From Bacilli bacterium (GTDB taxonomy: Bacteria; Bacillota_I; Bacilli_A; RFN20; CAG-826), in assembly GCA_024687185.1 (NCBI GenBank), contig JAILEX010000042.1, positions 1 through 46,424 of the forward strand: a stretch of 46,424 nucleotides of DNA, written 5' to 3'. Made by a program: the position numbers and the translations under genes. Under the pieces are notes generated by a model, which was not told where the DNA came from, did not search any database, and saw only the letters and a program-made list of their open reading frames with translations. This document shows, piece after piece, positions 37,815 through 46,424 of this stretch (position 1 is the first letter of the stretch; each line of letters starts with the position of its first letter).

Positions 37815-39524
37815 ATGGAAATCGAAGAAAAGAAGAAGACCGAAGAAGTCGAAGGGGATGCCCCAGACTGTAGCGAGAAGACCTCCGGCGAAGAGGAACT
37901 CCTCGAAGAAGAGGAAATGGTTTCCCCAGAACTGGAAGAGGCCAGCGAAGATAAGTCGATCGATGCCATCGAGGCCAAGGCAATCCTCGATAGCGTGGAC
38001 GACGAAATAGAAGACGAAAGCGAGATCACCTCGGACGAAATCAACGACGAAAGGATGTCGCCTGAGATTTTAGAGGACGCGATCAGGCGTAGGGACGTCA
38101 ATAAGCTACGCGACTTTTTGACCTATATCCCCGACGTCGACATCGCCCAGGCCGCAAGCGAACTCGAGGACATCAAGGATTTGATCTACCTCTTCCGCCA
38201 CACCCCAAGCGAATCCGCGGCCGTCATCTTTGATGAGCTCCCAGATGAGGTAAAGGAAGACCTAGTCACCGCGATGAGCGATAGGGAACTTATCCGAATC
38301 ATCAACGAATCTAGCGTCGACGACGTCGCCGACACCGTCGATAGCATGCCCGCCAATATCGCCGTCAGGATTTTAAAGGCCGCCGATAAGGACATGAGGG
38401 CGGACTTAAATAAGCTACTAAAATACGAAGACGATACCGCCGGCGCCATCATGACGACCGAGTTTTTGGAATTCAAAAGCAACGTCACGGTCTCTAGCGC
38501 CATAGAAACGATCCGCAAAATCGGCCGCAAAGCCGAAACGGTCTACACCATATTCGTAAGAAACGACAAACGCAAATTCGTCGGCACGGTCGACTTAGAC
38601 GACTTGATCTTCGCTTCCGGCAAGGAAAGGCTATACGAGATCATGGCCAAAGACGCTCCCTTCGTCCACGTCAATACCGATAAGGAAGAGGTCGCCAACA
38701 TGATGGCCAAATATAACCTCCACGCCCTCGCGGTGTTAAACGACGACGATTGCCTAACCGGTATCGTCACCATCGACGACGCCATCGACGTCGCCGTCGA
38801 AGAGGCCAACGAGGATATCGAGAAGATGAACGCCATCGGCACTTTGGAGCACTCCTATTTGGAGACCAAGCCCATCTCGATGGCCAAAAAGTGCGTCCCT
38901 TGGATCATCGTGCTTTTGGTTTTGGGCACCTTCTCCTCCATGGTTCTATCCATTTTCCAAGACAAAATCTCGGCCTTACCCGTCCTAGCGGCCTTTATCC
39001 CCGTATTGATGGATACGGGAGGCAACGCGGGAGGCCAAACCATCGCGCTAATGATCCGCGGCCTCGCCTTAAAGGAATTCGGACCGAAAGACGCCTGGAA
39101 GATCATCCGCAAGGAGGCATTAAGCGCCTTGATCATCTCCGCCTGCGTGGCCCTATTTGCCTTCCTTTGGTTCACCATGGAGCAATATACGGGCATCATC
39201 AATAACACCCAGGCCAACTTGGCGTGGCTAAAGGAAAACGGCATCATCACTTCTGACGTCCATGTCGGCACGATTTGGAATGGCGAATGCTGGGGTTGGG
39301 GATTCGCGGGCCAGGTCTTCCGCGTCTCTGGCATCGTTAGCCTTACCCTATTCATCACAACGATTGCCTCAAAGCTAGTCGCGGTCCTCTTGCCAATCGG
39401 GGCAAGCGCCATCAAAAAGGACCCCGCGATCGTCTCCCAGCCGATCCTCACCACCATCATCGACGTCATCTCCCTAGTCATCTTCTTCGTCATCGCGGAG
39501 ACCATGATCCTCGCCTATCTATAA
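37815..39524 (+). CDS. mgtE: Magnesium transporter MgtE with long acidic N-terminal extension
   Basis: CBS-domain region VNTDKEEVANMMAKYNLHALAVLNDDDCLTGIVTIDDAIDV; IPVLMDTGGNAGGQTIALMIRGL; AAGGAGG RBS before ATG 37815. Confidence 0.94.
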   Translation: MEIEEKKKTEEVEGDAPDCSEKTSGEEELLEEEEMVSPELEEASEDKSIDAIEAKAILDSVDDEIEDESEITSDEINDERMSPEILEDAIRRRDVNKLRDFLTYIPDVDIAQAASELEDIKDLIYLFRHTPSESAAVIFDELPDEVKEDLVTAMSDRELIRIINESSVDDVADTVDSMPANIAVRILKAADKDMRADLNKLLKYEDDTAGAIMTTEFLEFKSNVTVSSAIETIRKIGRKAETVYTIFVRNDKRKFVGTVDLDDLIFASGKERLYEIMAKDAPFVHVNTDKEEVANMMAKYNLHALAVLNDDDCLTGIVTIDDAIDVAVEEANEDIEKMNAIGTLEHSYLETKPISMAKKCVPWIIVLLVLGTFSSMVLSIFQDKISALPVLAAFIPVLMDTGGNAGGQTIALMIRGLALKEFGPKDAWKIIRKEALSALIISACVALFAFLWFTMEQYTGIINNTQANLAWLKENGIITSDVHVGTIWNGECWGWGFAGQVFRVSGIVSLTLFITTIASKLVAVLLPIGASAIKKDPAIVSQPILTTIIDVISLVIFFVIAETMILAYL

Positions 39525-39546
39525 CTCTTATCCCCTTCTCCTATCC

Positions 39547-39570
39547 GCCTCCTTTATCATCGAAGGAGGC
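39547..39570 (+). terminator. Rho-independent terminator after mgtE
   Basis: GCCTCCTTTATCATCGAAGGAGGC followed by TTTTT. Confidence 0.75.
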
Positions 39571-39718
39571 TTTTTCATTGGGGTTTTGCAGGGTTTTCTA
39601 GGCAAAGAAGGGCTAATCCATACTCTTTTTTAAGCGGATTTTTCGCCTTCCCCCTTACCAAAATAGCGAAAAAATACTAGTTGCACGGCTAGTTCCAATT
39701 GGTATAATTTGACTCGCT

Positions 39719-39803
39719 GCGGAGATGGCGGAATTGGTAGACGCGTACGTTTGAGGGGCGTATGGGTAACACCGTGCGGGTTCAAGTCCCGCTCCCCGCA
39801 CCA
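39719..39803 (+). tRNA. tRNA-Leu (GAG)
   Basis: Cloverleaf by eye; loop TTGAGGG; long variable arm; CCA encoded; upstream TTGCAC-17-TATAAT promoter. Confidence 0.92.
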
Positions 39804-39816
39804 AAATCGAAGAAGT

Positions 39817-39836
39817 CGGAGTCCAATCGGGCTCCG
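39817..39836 (+). terminator. Terminator after tRNA-Leu
   Basis: CGGAG...CTCCG followed by TTTTT. Confidence 0.55.
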
Positions 39837-39905
39837 TTTTTCTTTGCCCTTTTTCCCATAGATAAAGAGGAAGGAAAGGCTAAGTTATGGTATAGTTTCA
39901 CGGCT

Positions 39906-41438
39906 ATGGCGCTACTAGAACTTCAGGACATAGAATTCAATTACTCCGATAAGGAACTCTACTCGAAGGCCAGCCTAAAACTCAATTTGGGCGAGCACGC
40001 GGTTTTAGTCGGCGTCAATGGAAGCGGGAAAAGCACTTTGCTCTCCCTGATCGTCGGGGATATCCGCCCCGATAAGGGCAAGGTCATCTGGGAACCCCAC
40101 GTCACCTATTCCTATTTGGATCAGCAAGCCAAGGTCAAGCAAGACATCCCCGTCTATGCCTACCTATATGGCGTATACGAGGACCTATTCGAAAAGGAAC
40201 GCCAGATGATGAGGCTATATGAACAGGCCTCAAGCGGGGAAGGGGACTATGAGAAGATCCTCAACAAGGCCATGAGGCTAGGGGACGAACTCCAGGATTC
40301 CGGTTTCTATTCCCTGCAGGAAAAGGTAGGTAGGCTCACCAATGGCCTAGGCTTTTTGGACGAGGACCTCATGAAGAACCTCTCCACCCTTTCTAGCGGA
40401 CAAAGGGAAAAGGCGTACCTAGCCAAGATGCTACTGGAAGAAAACGACGTCCTCATCATGGACGAACCCACGAACTTCCTCGACCAAAACCAAGTCGCAT
40501 GGCTCGCTTCCTATCTAAGCAATACCCCCAAGACCTTCTTGGTCGTTAGCCACGACGAGGAATTCTTACGCAAAATCGCCAAGGTCGTCTTTTGCCTAGA
40601 GAATAACGTCATCACTAGATATAAGGGCGGGTTCGAGGAATATCTGCTTAACCACGAGCTTAACGCCGAACAATATAAGAAGAACTACGAGGCCCAGCAA
40701 AGGTATATCAAAAAGGAAGAGCAGTTCATCGCCGCTCATATCGTTAGGGCCACTTCCGCCAAAGCCGCCAAAAGCCATAGGGCCAGGCTCTCCCATATCG
40801 AACGCCTTGCCCCGCCGGCAAGGGAAGCCGGGGACGTGCATTTCCGTTTCCCCTTCACCCATCATGTCGGGGAGAAGCCACTAGTCGTGGAAGAATTGTC
40901 CATCGGCTATGACGAACCGCTTCTTGACCCCATTTCCTTTACCCTTAAAAAGGGCGAGAAGATCGCCGTGCTTGGACAAAACGGCGTAGGCAAAACCACT
41001 TTGTTAAAGACTCTTCAAGGGATGATTCCCTCTTTAGGAGGAAGCTATAAATTCCTCGATGGCACCTTGATTTCGAGTTTCGATAACGATGCCCAAATCA
41101 ATTTGAGCCTATCTCCCTTCGACTATCTAAAATCCTTCTATCCCGATCTAGATAACACCAAGATTAGAAGCGCCCTAGGCGCCGTGGGGGTAAGAAAGGA
41201 CCTCGCTTTAAGGAAGATGAGCGAGCTTTCCGGTGGCGAAAGAACAAAAGCCATGTTCGCCGTCATGACACTAAGGAAAGCGAATCTATTGATCTTCGAC
41301 GAACCCACCAACCACCTAGACCAAAAGGCCAAAGACGCCTTATTCGAGGCGATTGCCTCCTTTCCTGGGGCGGTGATTTTGGTCAGCCACGAAAAAGACT
41401 TCTACGATGGTCTCGTGGATTATGAACTCCATTTTTAA
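39906..41438 (+). CDS. ABC-F family ATPase
   Basis: Two ABC domains: GVNGSGKSTLL/LSSGQREKAYLA and GQNGVGKTTLL/LSGGERTKAMFA; ORF track start 39762 lies inside the tRNA so ATG 39906 is preferred. Confidence 0.93.
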   Translation: MALLELQDIEFNYSDKELYSKASLKLNLGEHAVLVGVNGSGKSTLLSLIVGDIRPDKGKVIWEPHVTYSYLDQQAKVKQDIPVYAYLYGVYEDLFEKERQMMRLYEQASSGEGDYEKILNKAMRLGDELQDSGFYSLQEKVGRLTNGLGFLDEDLMKNLSTLSSGQREKAYLAKMLLEENDVLIMDEPTNFLDQNQVAWLASYLSNTPKTFLVVSHDEEFLRKIAKVVFCLENNVITRYKGGFEEYLLNHELNAEQYKKNYEAQQRYIKKEEQFIAAHIVRATSAKAAKSHRARLSHIERLAPPAREAGDVHFRFPFTHHVGEKPLVVEELSIGYDEPLLDPISFTLKKGEKIAVLGQNGVGKTTLLKTLQGMIPSLGGSYKFLDGTLISSFDNDAQINLSLSPFDYLKSFYPDLDNTKIRSALGAVGVRKDLALRKMSELSGGERTKAMFAVMTLRKANLLIFDEPTNHLDQKAKDALFEAIASFPGAVILVSHEKDFYDGLVDYELHF

Positions 41439-41441
41439 GGG

Positions 41442-41969
41442 TTAGTTGATTGGTTTGGCCTTTTCGACGCGGAAAAGGTAGATGAAAGGACGGATCCCTG
41501 GGATATCGATCCAATAGTTATATCCGTTTAAATCCGAATTATATAAGACGACGCATCTTCTAAACGCCCTATCTAGGTCCTCTAGAAGGGACATGCATTC
41601 CTTGTAGGCTGGATGGGAGGATATGCTCGAATTGACCACGGCCAGATAGGAGATCCTTTTCCTGACCGCTTCGATTTTGTTTTTGTTCTCACTAACTATG
41701 ATAGAAGAAGGCTTATCGAAATGGAGTTCGCCAAGCCTTTTGGAGAATTCGATATCGTCTTTGCTTAGCTCTATATCGTCTTTTTGTAGGGCCTCGATGA
41801 GGTAGAGGAGGTCGCTCGCCTTCTCTGACAACAATATATCCATGGCCTTAAGCCTTTTCTTCATGGAACTGCCGAATTTATAGATATGGGTCAAGACGAA
41901 GATTACGCAAAGCGACACCACGAACGCGGCGGTGATTAGGATCAACAAGATGATCTGATACGGTTGCAT
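41442..41969 (-). CDS. Small membrane protein, LemA-like
   Basis: N-terminal TM (QIILLILITAAFVVSLCVIFVL) followed by helical region; ATG 41969 preferred. Confidence 0.5.
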   Translation of the reverse strand: MQPYQIILLILITAAFVVSLCVIFVLTHIYKFGSSMKKRLKAMDILLSEKASDLLYLIEALQKDDIELSKDDIEFSKRLGELHFDKPSSIIVSENKNKIEAVRKRISYLAVVNSSISSHPAYKECMSLLEDLDRAFRRCVVLYNSDLNGYNYWIDIPGIRPFIYLFRVEKAKPIN

Positions 41970-42217
41970 GCCCCATTTTCCTTTCTCGCCATAACTTGGC
42001 TCAGGGGATATTGTAAAACCTTTCGCCCCGCTTTTTCTACCCACCCAGTAAGAGGCAAAATAGAGGGGACGTGTATCAAAATACGGCCAAAAACCCTGCA
42101 AAAACCCAATATTTGCCATGAAAACGGGGTAAAAGAACAATAGTTTGAACGCAATGAATAAGAAAGATATACTATCTTTAGAAACCATTACGGTAAGCTT
42201 TGCTAACGGAGGGACAT

Positions 42218-43054
42218 ATGAAAAAACAACCAATCTGCGCAATACTTTACGATTTTGACTCCACCCTTGCCGTCACCGATATGCAGAACTTCGATTTCAT
42301 CCCGCGCCTTGGGATGACTCCCGCCGAGTTCTGGGGCGAGACGGGTAAGTTCTCCGAGGAGACCGGTTGCGAAAGGATCCTTTCCTATCTCTACACCATG
42401 ATCAAGATCTCCCGCGACAAAGGCATCCCCCTAACTAGGGATTACCTTAGGCAATGCGGCAAGAACATCACCTTCTTCCCTGGCGTCACCACCTGGTTCA
42501 ACAGGATCAACGAATTCGGGGCCCAAAACGGGGTGAAGGTCGAGCACTACCTCGTCTCTAGCGGCAATAAGGAGATCGTCGAAGGCTGCTCCATCGCCAA
42601 GGAATTCGAAAAGATTTATGGTTGCGAGTATATCTACGACGAAAACGGCGTCGCCATCTGGCCAAAACTTGCCATCAACTACACCCAGAAGACCCAGTAC
42701 TTCTTCCGCATCTCCAAAGGGGCCTATGAGGTAACCGACGATAACGGGGTCAACGAAAAGGCCCGTAACCGCCGCATCCCCTATTCCAACATCGTCTATA
42801 TCGGGGATGGGATGACCGATATCCCCTCGATGATCGTCGTCAAGAATAACGGCGGGCGTTCCATCGCCGTCTATCCCAAAGGGAAGGAAGAGAAGGTACG
42901 CGACCTCTATGACGATGGCCGCGTCAATTTCCTCTCGCAGGCCGATTATGGCGCTGGCAAAAACCTTGAGAAGGTCATGAAACTCATCATCCAATCCATC
43001 TCGGTCAACCACCAGCTCAACGAAAACGAAAACCGCGACCGTCCAGCGGACTAA
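42218..43054 (+). CDS. HAD-family hydrolase
   Basis: AILYDFDSTLAVTDMQ, VYIGDGMTDIPSM; GGAGG RBS before ATG 42218. Confidence 0.9.
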   Translation: MKKQPICAILYDFDSTLAVTDMQNFDFIPRLGMTPAEFWGETGKFSEETGCERILSYLYTMIKISRDKGIPLTRDYLRQCGKNITFFPGVTTWFNRINEFGAQNGVKVEHYLVSSGNKEIVEGCSIAKEFEKIYGCEYIYDENGVAIWPKLAINYTQKTQYFFRISKGAYEVTDDNGVNEKARNRRIPYSNIVYIGDGMTDIPSMIVVKNNGGRSIAVYPKGKEEKVRDLYDDGRVNFLSQADYGAGKNLEKVMKLIIQSISVNHQLNENENRDRPAD

Positions 43055-43075
43055 GAAGAGCGTTTCATTTTGATT

Positions 43076-43789
43076 ATGGAAAAGGCGAATAGGAACATCG
43101 CTATTGTTTTACTTGGGGGCAGCGGAGAAAGGTTCGACCCCTCCACCCCTAAGCAGTTCGTGCGTTTTGATAACGTCCCCCTTTTCCTTTATCCCGTCTT
43201 GTCGCTGGAAAATAGCCCGCTAATCGAGCAAATCCTAATCGTGACCAAAATTGGCACCATTAAAATTGCCGAAAGCCTGTTACGGGAATTTGGCGTAAAG
43301 AAGGTAATGGGCGTCATCGAAGGCGGGGATAACCGCCAAGAGTCCTCTAGGAGAGGCTTGGAATTCCTAAAGGAAAACGGCGTCAATGACGATGATATCG
43401 TCCTTATCCAAGATGGCGATAGGCCTAACCTTACGGACTATCTAATCGAGGAAAGTATCGATAAAGCCAAAGAAATCGGGGCGTCGATCGTCGCCTTTCC
43501 TAGCACCGATTCGGTCTTTCTTGCCTTCAAAACAAAAAAGAAGGTCGATACCTACCTCGATAGGAATTACCTCTATAGGGTCCAAACCCCGCAGACGTTC
43601 CGCTTCCATCTGATCTACGAGGCCCACCAAAAACTAAAGGGGGAAAGCCACACAGACGATGCTTCTTTGGTAAAAGAATGTGGCTTTGATGTTGCTATCG
43701 TTAAGGGAAGCGAGGAGAATTTGAAAATAAACACCCAAGAGGACGGAAGGAAATTCCTCCTCATTCTAGAAAGGAGGGAAGGCAAATGA
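43076..43789 (+). CDS. IspD-family cytidylyltransferase
   Basis: IAIVLLGGSGERFDPSTPKQFVRFDNVPLFLY; VLIQDGDRPNLTDYLI; VQTPQTFRF; DDASLVKECG. Confidence 0.9.
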   Translation: MEKANRNIAIVLLGGSGERFDPSTPKQFVRFDNVPLFLYPVLSLENSPLIEQILIVTKIGTIKIAESLLREFGVKKVMGVIEGGDNRQESSRRGLEFLKENGVNDDDIVLIQDGDRPNLTDYLIEESIDKAKEIGASIVAFPSTDSVFLAFKTKKKVDTYLDRNYLYRVQTPQTFRFHLIYEAHQKLKGESHTDDASLVKECGFDVAIVKGSEENLKINTQEDGRKFLLILERREGK

Positions 43790-44139
43790 AACTACCAAAG
43801 GTAGGGGACCTAGCCATCGGCACGGTCGTCAAGGTCTACCCAAACTTCGCCATCCTCCTATTTGAGGAAGGTTGGACGGGACTACTCCACATAAGCGAAC
43901 TCTCCAATAACTTCATCCGCTCCTTCACCTCGTTTGTGAAGATCGGCTCCATCTACCACGTCAAAGTCATCGCCGTCGATGAGGGAAGCGATTCCGTGAA
44001 GGTCTCCTTAAAGCAAGTGAGCCAATCCGAAAGGCGCAACAGCTTCCGCCATCAGGAAATCGACCCCGAGACGGTTGATTTCTCCGCCCTTGAGGCCAAT
44101 CTCCCCGAATGGGCGAAAAAGCAAAACGAAGAACAATAG
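43786..44139 (+). CDS. S1-type RNA-binding domain protein
   Basis: VGDLAIGTVVKVYPNFAILLFEEGWTGLLHISELSNNFI. Confidence 0.9.
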   Translation: MKLPKVGDLAIGTVVKVYPNFAILLFEEGWTGLLHISELSNNFIRSFTSFVKIGSIYHVKVIAVDEGSDSVKVSLKQVSQSERRNSFRHQEIDPETVDFSALEANLPEWAKKQNEEQ

Positions 44140-44191
44140 GCTTTAGGCCTACTGGGATAAAGATCATCTAAATCTATTTAGGAGGAACATC

Positions 44192-45466
44192 ATGATCAAA
44201 GTAAAAACCGATTATTTGGGAAGGGACGTCGATTATGTCGCATACGCCGACGAAATCGAGAAGATCAACCAAGGGATCGACGCGAAAAGCCTACCTGGCT
44301 CCGATTTCCTAGGTTGGGCCAACTACCCCGAGGAATATGACAAAGAGGAATTCGCCCGCATCGAAAAGGCGGCCAAATTCATCCGCGAGGAAGTCGATAC
44401 CCTAGTCGTCGCCGGCATCGGCGGCAGCTATTTGGGCGCCCGCGCCGCCATCGAAGCCATCAACGGCCTCTATGGCGACGACAAGATGGAGATCATCTTC
44501 TTCGGCAACACCATGTCCGGCAAGATGAGCAAGCAGATCCTTCATAAGCTAGAAGGCAAGAAGTTCGCCATCAACGTCATCTCCAAATCCGGCACCACCA
44601 CCGAAACCGCGGTCGCCTTCCGCGTCTTGCGTGACCTACTTGTCAAAAACGTTGGCAAGGAAGAGGCCGCCAAACTGATCTTCGCCACCACCGATAAGGA
44701 AAAGGGAGCCCTTCTTGAGCTCTCCAAGAAATATGGCTACGAAAGGTTCGTCCTCCCTGGCAACATCGGCGGCAGGTATAGCGTCTATACCGCGGTCGGA
44801 CTTCTCCCGATGGCAGTCGCGGGCATTGATATCCAAGCCTTCATGGACGGCGCCTTAAACGCCAAGAGGGCCTATGATTCCGATGAGATCAACGAAGCCT
44901 ACAAATACGCGATCATCCGCCACGAACTCTATAAGGAAGGCTATCCCGTCGAGATGTTAGTCAACTATGGTCTACACCTAGTCCAACTCGGCGAATGGTG
45001 GAAGCAGCTTTATGGCGAATCGGAAGGAAAGGACAAAACCGGCGTCCTTCCCGATGCCGCGGTCTTCTCCACCGACCTCCATTCCCTAGGACAATTCATC
45101 CAGGAAGGAAGCCCCGTTTTGTTTGAGACCGTGATTTTGGAAAAAGACGGCGAAGACGATGTCATCATCCCCCATGACGAGGATAACCTCGACCAGCTCA
45201 ACTACCTCGAGGGCAAAGGCATCAACTACGTCAACAACACCGCCGCGGAAGCGACCCTCCAAGCCCATTCCAACACCGGTGGCGTCCCAAACATCGTCAT
45301 CGAGATCGAAAGGTTCGATGCCTTCGGACTAGGAGAGCTCATGTACTTCTTCATGAGGGCCTGCGCCGCAAGTTGCTACCTCAACGGCGTCAACCCCTTC
45401 AACCAGCCAGGCGTCGAGGTTTACAAGAAGAACATGTTCCATCTTCTTGGCAAGCCCGGTTATTGA
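44192..45466 (+). CDS. pgi: Glucose-6-phosphate isomerase
   Basis: VVAGIGGSYLGARAAIEAI, VISKSGTTTETAVAFRVLR, LPGNIGGRYSVYTAVGLLP; AGGAGG RBS. Confidence 0.96.
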   Translation: MIKVKTDYLGRDVDYVAYADEIEKINQGIDAKSLPGSDFLGWANYPEEYDKEEFARIEKAAKFIREEVDTLVVAGIGGSYLGARAAIEAINGLYGDDKMEIIFFGNTMSGKMSKQILHKLEGKKFAINVISKSGTTTETAVAFRVLRDLLVKNVGKEEAAKLIFATTDKEKGALLELSKKYGYERFVLPGNIGGRYSVYTAVGLLPMAVAGIDIQAFMDGALNAKRAYDSDEINEAYKYAIIRHELYKEGYPVEMLVNYGLHLVQLGEWWKQLYGESEGKDKTGVLPDAAVFSTDLHSLGQFIQEGSPVLFETVILEKDGEDDVIIPHDEDNLDQLNYLEGKGINYVNNTAAEATLQAHSNTGGVPNIVIEIERFDAFGLGELMYFFMRACAASCYLNGVNPFNQPGVEVYKKNMFHLLGKPGY

Positions 45467-45490
45467 TTCTAGATAACCCATAGCATCATC

Positions 45491-45512
45491 GCCCCTTCCA
45501 AAGCGAAGGGGC
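45491..45512 (+). terminator. Terminator after pgi
   Basis: GCCCCTTCCAAAGCGAAGGGGC followed by TTTTT. Confidence 0.75.
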
Positions 45513-45664
45513 TTTTTATACGCCAAAGCAAGTGTCAACTATAGGCATAACATAGCCCAAAGATATGTTATTTCTTCGATTCCATGCGGATTTTTCGATG
45601 AAAATTCGCGGTTGTAAATGATGAGTGCGGGTGATATATTATTCAAGCGTTAACCGCGCCCCGC

Positions 45665-45739
45665 GGATGCTTAGCTCAGCGGGAGAGCATCGCCCTTACA
45701 AGGCGGGGGTCGTAGGTTCGAAACCTACAGCATCCACCA
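45665..45739 (+). tRNA. tRNA-Val (TAC)
   Basis: GGATGCT...AGCATCCACCA; loop CTTACAA. Confidence 0.93.
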
Positions 45740-45782
45740 ACCTAATTCGGGCTCTGCGATTAACGTAACAAAAATTGGACGT

Positions 45783-45866
45783 GGGTGAATAGCGAAGTGG
45801 CCAAACGCGGCTGACTGTAAATCAGCTCCTTAGGGTTCGGTGGTTCAAATCCATCTTCACCCACCA
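45783..45866 (+). tRNA. tRNA-Tyr (GTA)
   Basis: GGGTGAA...TTCACCCACCA; loop CTGTAAA; long variable arm. Confidence 0.92.
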
Positions 45867-45900
45867 CCTTTTTTTAAAGAAGGGTGATACACGTTGACAT

Positions 45901-45975
45901 TGGGGTGTAGCCAAGCGGTAAGGCAAGGGACTTTGACTCCCTGATACACTGGTTCGATCCCAGTCACCCCAACCA
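45901..45975 (+). tRNA. tRNA-Gln (TTG)
   Basis: TGGGGTG...CACCCCAACCA; loop CTTTGAC. Confidence 0.92.
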
Positions 45976-45979
45976 CACT

Positions 45980-46054
45980 CCTTCGCTAGCTCAGTGGTAG
46001 AGCACTTGACTTTTAATCAAGGGGTCGTGAGTTCGAGCCTCACGCGAGGGACCA
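45980..46054 (+). tRNA. tRNA-Lys (TTT)
   Basis: CCTTCGC...GCGAGGGACCA; loop CTTTTAA. Confidence 0.92.
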
Positions 46055-46067
46055 ACTCACAACTTCC

Positions 46068-46086
46068 ATCCTGATTCGCTCAGGAT
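46068..46086 (+). terminator. Terminator after the tRNA cluster
   Basis: ATCCTGATTCGCTCAGGAT followed by T-run. Confidence 0.7.
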
Positions 46087-46244
46087 TTTTTTATTGCCCC
46101 ATAGCCAATGGTCCCCATACTGCTCTTACCCCCGAAAACCTCGGCAAAACCCGCTTATTCTTTCTTAAAACCCCTTCCTTTTATTTCTATATGCGCCCAC
46201 GCACACATAAATAGGAAATCGGTCTATAATCTTCTCGAAAAGAA

Positions 46245-46424
46245 ATGCTCAAAAGACTCTCCATCCAAAACCTCGCGATCTTAGAAAACGTCGAAATCGA
46301 ATTCGACGACGGCTTTACCGTCCTTACGGGCGAATCTGGCGCGGGTAAGAGTTTGGTCATCGATTCGCTTACCCTCCTCCTAGGGGGAAGGGCCTCAAGC
46401 GAACTGATCCGCCAGGGACAGGAT
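46245..46424 (+). CDS. recN: DNA repair protein RecN, N-terminal fragment (runs off the window)
   Basis: Hand-translated MLKRLSIQNLAILENVEIEFDDGFTVLTGESGAGKSLVIDSLTLLLGGRASSELIRQGQD. Confidence 0.92.
   Translation, partial: MLKRLSIQNLAILENVEIEFDDGFTVLTGESGAGKSLVIDSLTLLLGGRASSELIRQGQD

Noticed and set aside
37616-38101. 161-aa Ser-rich minus-strand ORF
   Set aside because: Antisense to the acidic N-terminus of mgtE; the Ser richness is the complement of GAA/GAG-rich codons.
39762-39905. N-terminal extension of the ABC-F ORF in the track
   Set aside because: Starts inside tRNA-Leu; ATG 39906 downstream of a TATAGT box is the sensible start.
13880-46220. GC-rich motifs near promoters (TATGCGCACCTACGCGCGCA, TATGCGCCCACGCACACATA, GCACGCACGTGCGC)
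   Set aside because: Similar in flavour but spacing to the -10 differs (28 versus 35 nt) and the sequences do not align well; not enough to claim a shared operator.
1-46424. CRISPR arrays, transposases, integrases, phage genes
   Set aside because: No tandem repeat-spacer structure and no mobile-element protein motifs seen in the window.

Overview
This 46.4 kb bacterial window looks like a Firmicutes/Tenericutes-type genome (Shine-Dalgarno and TATAAT motifs, monoderm-type genes). Most of it is ordinary housekeeping: a pckA / Na+-pumping oxaloacetate decarboxylase / birA operon, bioY, rarA, hpf, metK, pduL, mgtE, an ABC-F protein, pgi, five tRNAs and the start of recN. The standout is a minus-strand locus at about 751-9809 that reads as a complete and apparently unusual RiPP (ribosomally made, post-translationally modified peptide) system. 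It contains a SARP-like response regulator whose receiver lacks the phospho-acceptor Asp, a HipA-like kinase, a radical SAM/SPASM maturase, a very short HlyD-like adaptor, a C39-peptidase ABC exporter, a second NHLM-type ABC protein and an STAS protein. Two small genes below the ORF-track size cutoff sit between the kinase and the maturase. One is a 57-aa double-glycine precursor with a 9-residue core (leader ...ELTEEQLDAVSGG, core ACSWFSPKE). The other is a 36-aa leader-only paralog with the strong RBS, overlapping the precursor start by ATGA. Other observations are a set of putatively leaderless genes, a structured leader upstream of metK, a candidate cre site and palindrome at pckA, and two exact short dispersed intergenic repeats. 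All calls come from reading the sequence; no database search was run.
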